From: CAZMCH01 sp964564735 | Lineage (GTDB): Bacteria > Poribacteria > DTPJ01 | NCBI GenBank assembly: GCA_964564735.1 | Contig: CAZMCH010000063.1 | Coordinates: forward strand, 1-25,277 | Length of the DNA stretch: 25,277 nt | Direction of reading: 5' to 3' | Shown here: positions 23,538 to 25,277 of the stretch, in pieces | Position numbering within the stretch: the first letter of the stretch is position 1 | How the letters are laid out: every line of letters begins with the position of its first letter | The notes under the pieces: model-generated | Databases searched by the model: none | What the model was told of the DNA's origin: nothing | What the model saw: the letters and a program-made list of their open reading frames with translations, nothing else | Translations under genes and position numbers: made by a program

Positions 23538-24543
23538 ATCTATGTTTTGGCTTTGCAGGCTGACCTGTTCTTGCTGATTCATAAATAGCATCCATCAGCT
23601 CGCTGTGGATAATTCCATTTATTACGTTTGTGCGTGGTTCGGCACGACCTAAAATAGCGTCTATAAAGTTGTAATCTGCTGGACCTGCTGACATTTCGGG
23701 AGTGATTGGCGGGTTTTCAACGAACTTGCTACCATCAAAAACCTTTATCCATCCACCGCCCCATCCATCTATTTCAACCCGACCATTATCAAATATAAAC
23801 GCCATGTGTGTTCCGCCGGGAGCAGGGCAATTTCCACTGATAACTATACTTGCCATAACACCATTCTCAAATTTGACATTAATTGATGAGTTAATGTCAA
23901 CTGCTGAACCGCAATTATCTATAAAAGCAAAGACTTCGGCAACTGGCGATTCAACTGACCAGCAAAGGCTGTTTAGTAGATGCGCTCCGCTATCATAAGC
24001 CTGTCCGCCTCCTGATAATTCAGGCTTCTGTCGCCATGACCCCATTGTTCCCTTTAACCAATTTTGTGTTATATAGCCAACCACCAATTCAAGTTTGCCG
24101 AAAGTTTTGTTGCGAATAGCCTCACGTAGAAAATAGAAGTTGGGCGAACATGAAGTATTATAACCAATAACAAAAACTTTGCCTGTTTCTTTTACTTTTT
24201 CTGCTAATTTATAGGCGTCTGATGATGAAGTTACCATAGGCTTTTCCATAAAGACATGGCATCCAGCATCAAGCGCCATCATTCCTTGTTCAAAATGAAG
24301 CGTATGTGGCGTTGAGATCAATACTGCGTCAGGCTTTACTTCCGCAAGCATGGTTTTTAGATCAGTATAGACCGCAGGTTTTGTGTCAACATCAGAAAGA
24401 ACACGGTTGATATAATTCTCTACAATTTCTTTTGTAACATCAACACAAGCAACTATCTGCACGTCGGGATTTCTTTTTAAGTTGTTAGCGTGACCGCCTG
24501 AATTTCCTCCACAGCCGATCATCGCAAGACGGATCTTTGACAT
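23536..24543 (-). CDS. Gfo/Idh/MocA-family oxidoreductase
   Basis: The 335-aa protein has an N-terminal Rossmann fold (MIGCGGNSGGHANNL, residues 8-22) followed by VACVDV, ISTPHTLHFEQ and the family motif MEKP (99-102). The C-terminal alpha/beta domain contains GGGQAYDSGAHLLN, which carries the conserved Asp and His. Members are NAD(P)-dependent dehydrogenases of sugars, inositols or sugar acids; the substrate is not predictable here. AAGGAG precedes the ATG. It runs convergent to the carbohydrate-binding genes and has its own promoter at 24632-24660. The length is normal for the family, and no signal peptide is seen. Confidence 0.93.
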   Translation of the reverse strand: MSKIRLAMIGCGGNSGGHANNLKRNPDVQIVACVDVTKEIVENYINRVLSDVDTKPAVYTDLKTMLAEVKPDAVLISTPHTLHFEQGMMALDAGCHVFMEKPMVTSSSDAYKLAEKVKETGKVFVIGYNTSCSPNFYFLREAIRNKTFGKLELVVGYITQNWLKGTMGSWRQKPELSGGGQAYDSGAHLLNSLCWSVESPVAEVFAFIDNCGSAVDINSSINVKFENGVMASIVISGNCPAPGGTHMAFIFDNGRVEIDGWGGGWIKVFDGSKFVENPPITPEMSAGPADYNFIDAILGRAEPRTNVINGIIHSELMDAIYESARTGQPAKPKHR

Positions 24544-24631
24544 AACTTGACTCCTTTGATATTAAAGTCCATTTTGTTTATTTAGACAGAAAACCTCCGT
24601 TAATCTTCAACGGAAAATTTGGGATAGATTA

Positions 24632-24660
24632 ATTTTATTGCTTTCTGTCGTTTTAGTCAA
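24632..24660 (-). promoter_or_regulatory. Promoter of the Gfo/Idh/MocA gene
   Basis: On the minus strand TTGACT (24660-24655) is followed by 17 bases and TAAAAT (24637-24632). The leader would start near 24625 and contain the hairpin TCCGTT/AACGGA. An 8-bp inverted repeat, GACAGAAA at 24583-24590 and TTTCTGTC at 24643-24650, has its right arm inside the promoter spacer and could be an operator. Confidence 0.5.
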
Positions 24661-24675
24661 TGAAAAACTCTAGTT

Positions 24676-25167
24676 CTGAAGATCAGACATAAGTTCAGAC
24701 AAATAAACCCTCCTATGATAAAATATTAAATTATAGAAAAAATCATAGGAGGGTATAGTCATGAACAAGAATGTCATTACATTATATAACATCAAAAGAT
24801 TTACAAGTCAATGCTTTGATAAAGATAACGACAAAGTGGCATCTATCATAAAAGGAATCCTTGATTCAAAGTCTCCAAGAATCTCTGATATATCAAACAA
24901 AAAGGTATCGATTTTGTCATCAGACAGAAAGCAGGCAATAAACCCAATATAGTTAATGAAACAGGAGAGCGTATATCTCTACTTTTGGGAGAAGGAGTTC
25001 TCGACCTTATGAAGGCAGAAGGTGGCGTCAATGTTCAGGACTATTTATACTTATTAAGCAGAAGATACAACTGAGCAGAAAGGTTCTTGCAGAAATAATG
25101 GATAATATGTATCTGCTTTTCATGAGAATAATCTTAGGCAATGTCCGAACTCATGTCTGATCTTCAG
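24676..25167 (+). mobile_element. Decayed insertion sequence, MITE-sized, with 26-bp terminal inverted repeats
   Basis: 24676-24701 (begins CTGAAGATCAGACAT) and 25142-25167 are inverted copies with two mismatches in 26 positions. The 492-bp element contains a ribosome site (AGGAGGG) and the start of a transposase gene, but the gene is internally deleted and shifted in frame. It could move only if an intact relative supplies transposase. No convincing target duplication was found at the ends. The family is probably IS4-like, judging from the fragment at 24761-25160. Confidence 0.75.
24761..25160 (+). pseudogene. Transposase remnant, internally deleted and frameshifted
   Basis: The ATG at 24761 lies behind AGGAGGG and begins an N-terminal domain (NKNVITLYNIKRFTSQCFD, then SKSPRISDISNK). 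After about codon 47 the sense moves to another frame, reading KGIDFVIRQKAGNKPN and continuing to a TGA at 25072-25074. A third frame continues LSRKVLAEIMDNMYLLFMRI to a TGA at 25158 inside the right terminal repeat. The N-terminal part and the GIDFVIRQK segment look like pieces of an IS4-type DDE transposase with the catalytic middle missing. The family assignment is tentative. Confidence 0.6.
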
Positions 25168-25277
25168 CAAATAGTCCTGACAGAAAATTCCCCAATCTAT
25201 ATACTATTCCGATAATATTCTATCTAAAATCATATAGTCAAAAAGATACAGGCAAAATGATAGAACCCTATCATGAT
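25168..25277. other. Right-edge intergenic DNA with a small hairpin
   Basis: No gene is seen. ATGATAG (25257-25263) and CTATCAT (25268-25274) form a 7-bp stem with loop AACC. On the minus strand TTTTG follows, so it could end a minus-strand gene entering from the right, but the window stops there. Confidence 0.25.

Noticed and set aside
24583..25190. GACAGAAAA on both sides of the IS as a target duplication
   Set aside because: The two copies are not adjacent to the terminal repeats, so they do not fit a transposition footprint.

Overview
The window is AT-rich bacterial DNA that most resembles Candidatus Poribacteria or a close relative. This placement is inferred from gene content, not from a marker gene. 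The pointers are a C-terminal FlgD-type Ig domain with the NYPNPFNPETWIPF signature, two divergent URO-D-family proteins, a sulfatase-like protein, a DegT aminotransferase, a Gfo/Idh/MocA oxidoreductase and secreted carbohydrate-binding proteins. Outer-membrane barrel features, signal peptides and an ECF sigma/anti-sigma pair indicate a diderm.

Layout. (1) 1-2875: a CRISPR array entering from the left, with one truncated and 43 complete identical 30-bp repeats, followed by a decayed tail to about 2960. No cas genes are visible. (2) 8463 to 3005, minus strand: a tight operon of sulfatase-like hydrolase, antitoxin, PemK/MazF-like toxin, URO-D-family protein and a large secreted protein, read from a sigma70-type promoter. 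(3) 8558-14808, plus strand: an outer-membrane barrel protein with a consensus promoter and an apparent ATC start, a six-Ig-domain secreted protein, an ECF sigma factor, its zinc-finger anti-sigma factor, and a FliA/WhiG-type sigma factor. The anti-sigma periplasmic domain resembles an Ig-like domain of the barrel protein, so this block may be a surface-sensing circuit. (4) 14809-17974: a long structured leader before a 938-aa secreted protein with InlB-like repeats, dockerin, cohesin-like and FlgD-type sorting domains. (5) 18146-20193: a second URO-D-family gene, a strong hairpin, a truncated DUF262 remnant and a Phd/RelE-type toxin-antitoxin pair. (6) 20236-24543: a DegT-family aminotransferase, two secreted proteins built from one carbohydrate-binding module and sharing a C-terminal tail, and a divergent Gfo/Idh/MocA dehydrogenase. 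(7) 24676-25167: a small decayed insertion sequence with 26-bp terminal inverted repeats.

The overall picture is a region for carbohydrate binding and modification and for surface proteins, interspersed with defence and addiction modules (CRISPR, two toxin-antitoxin pairs, a DUF262 relic). No tRNA or rRNA gene was recognised.
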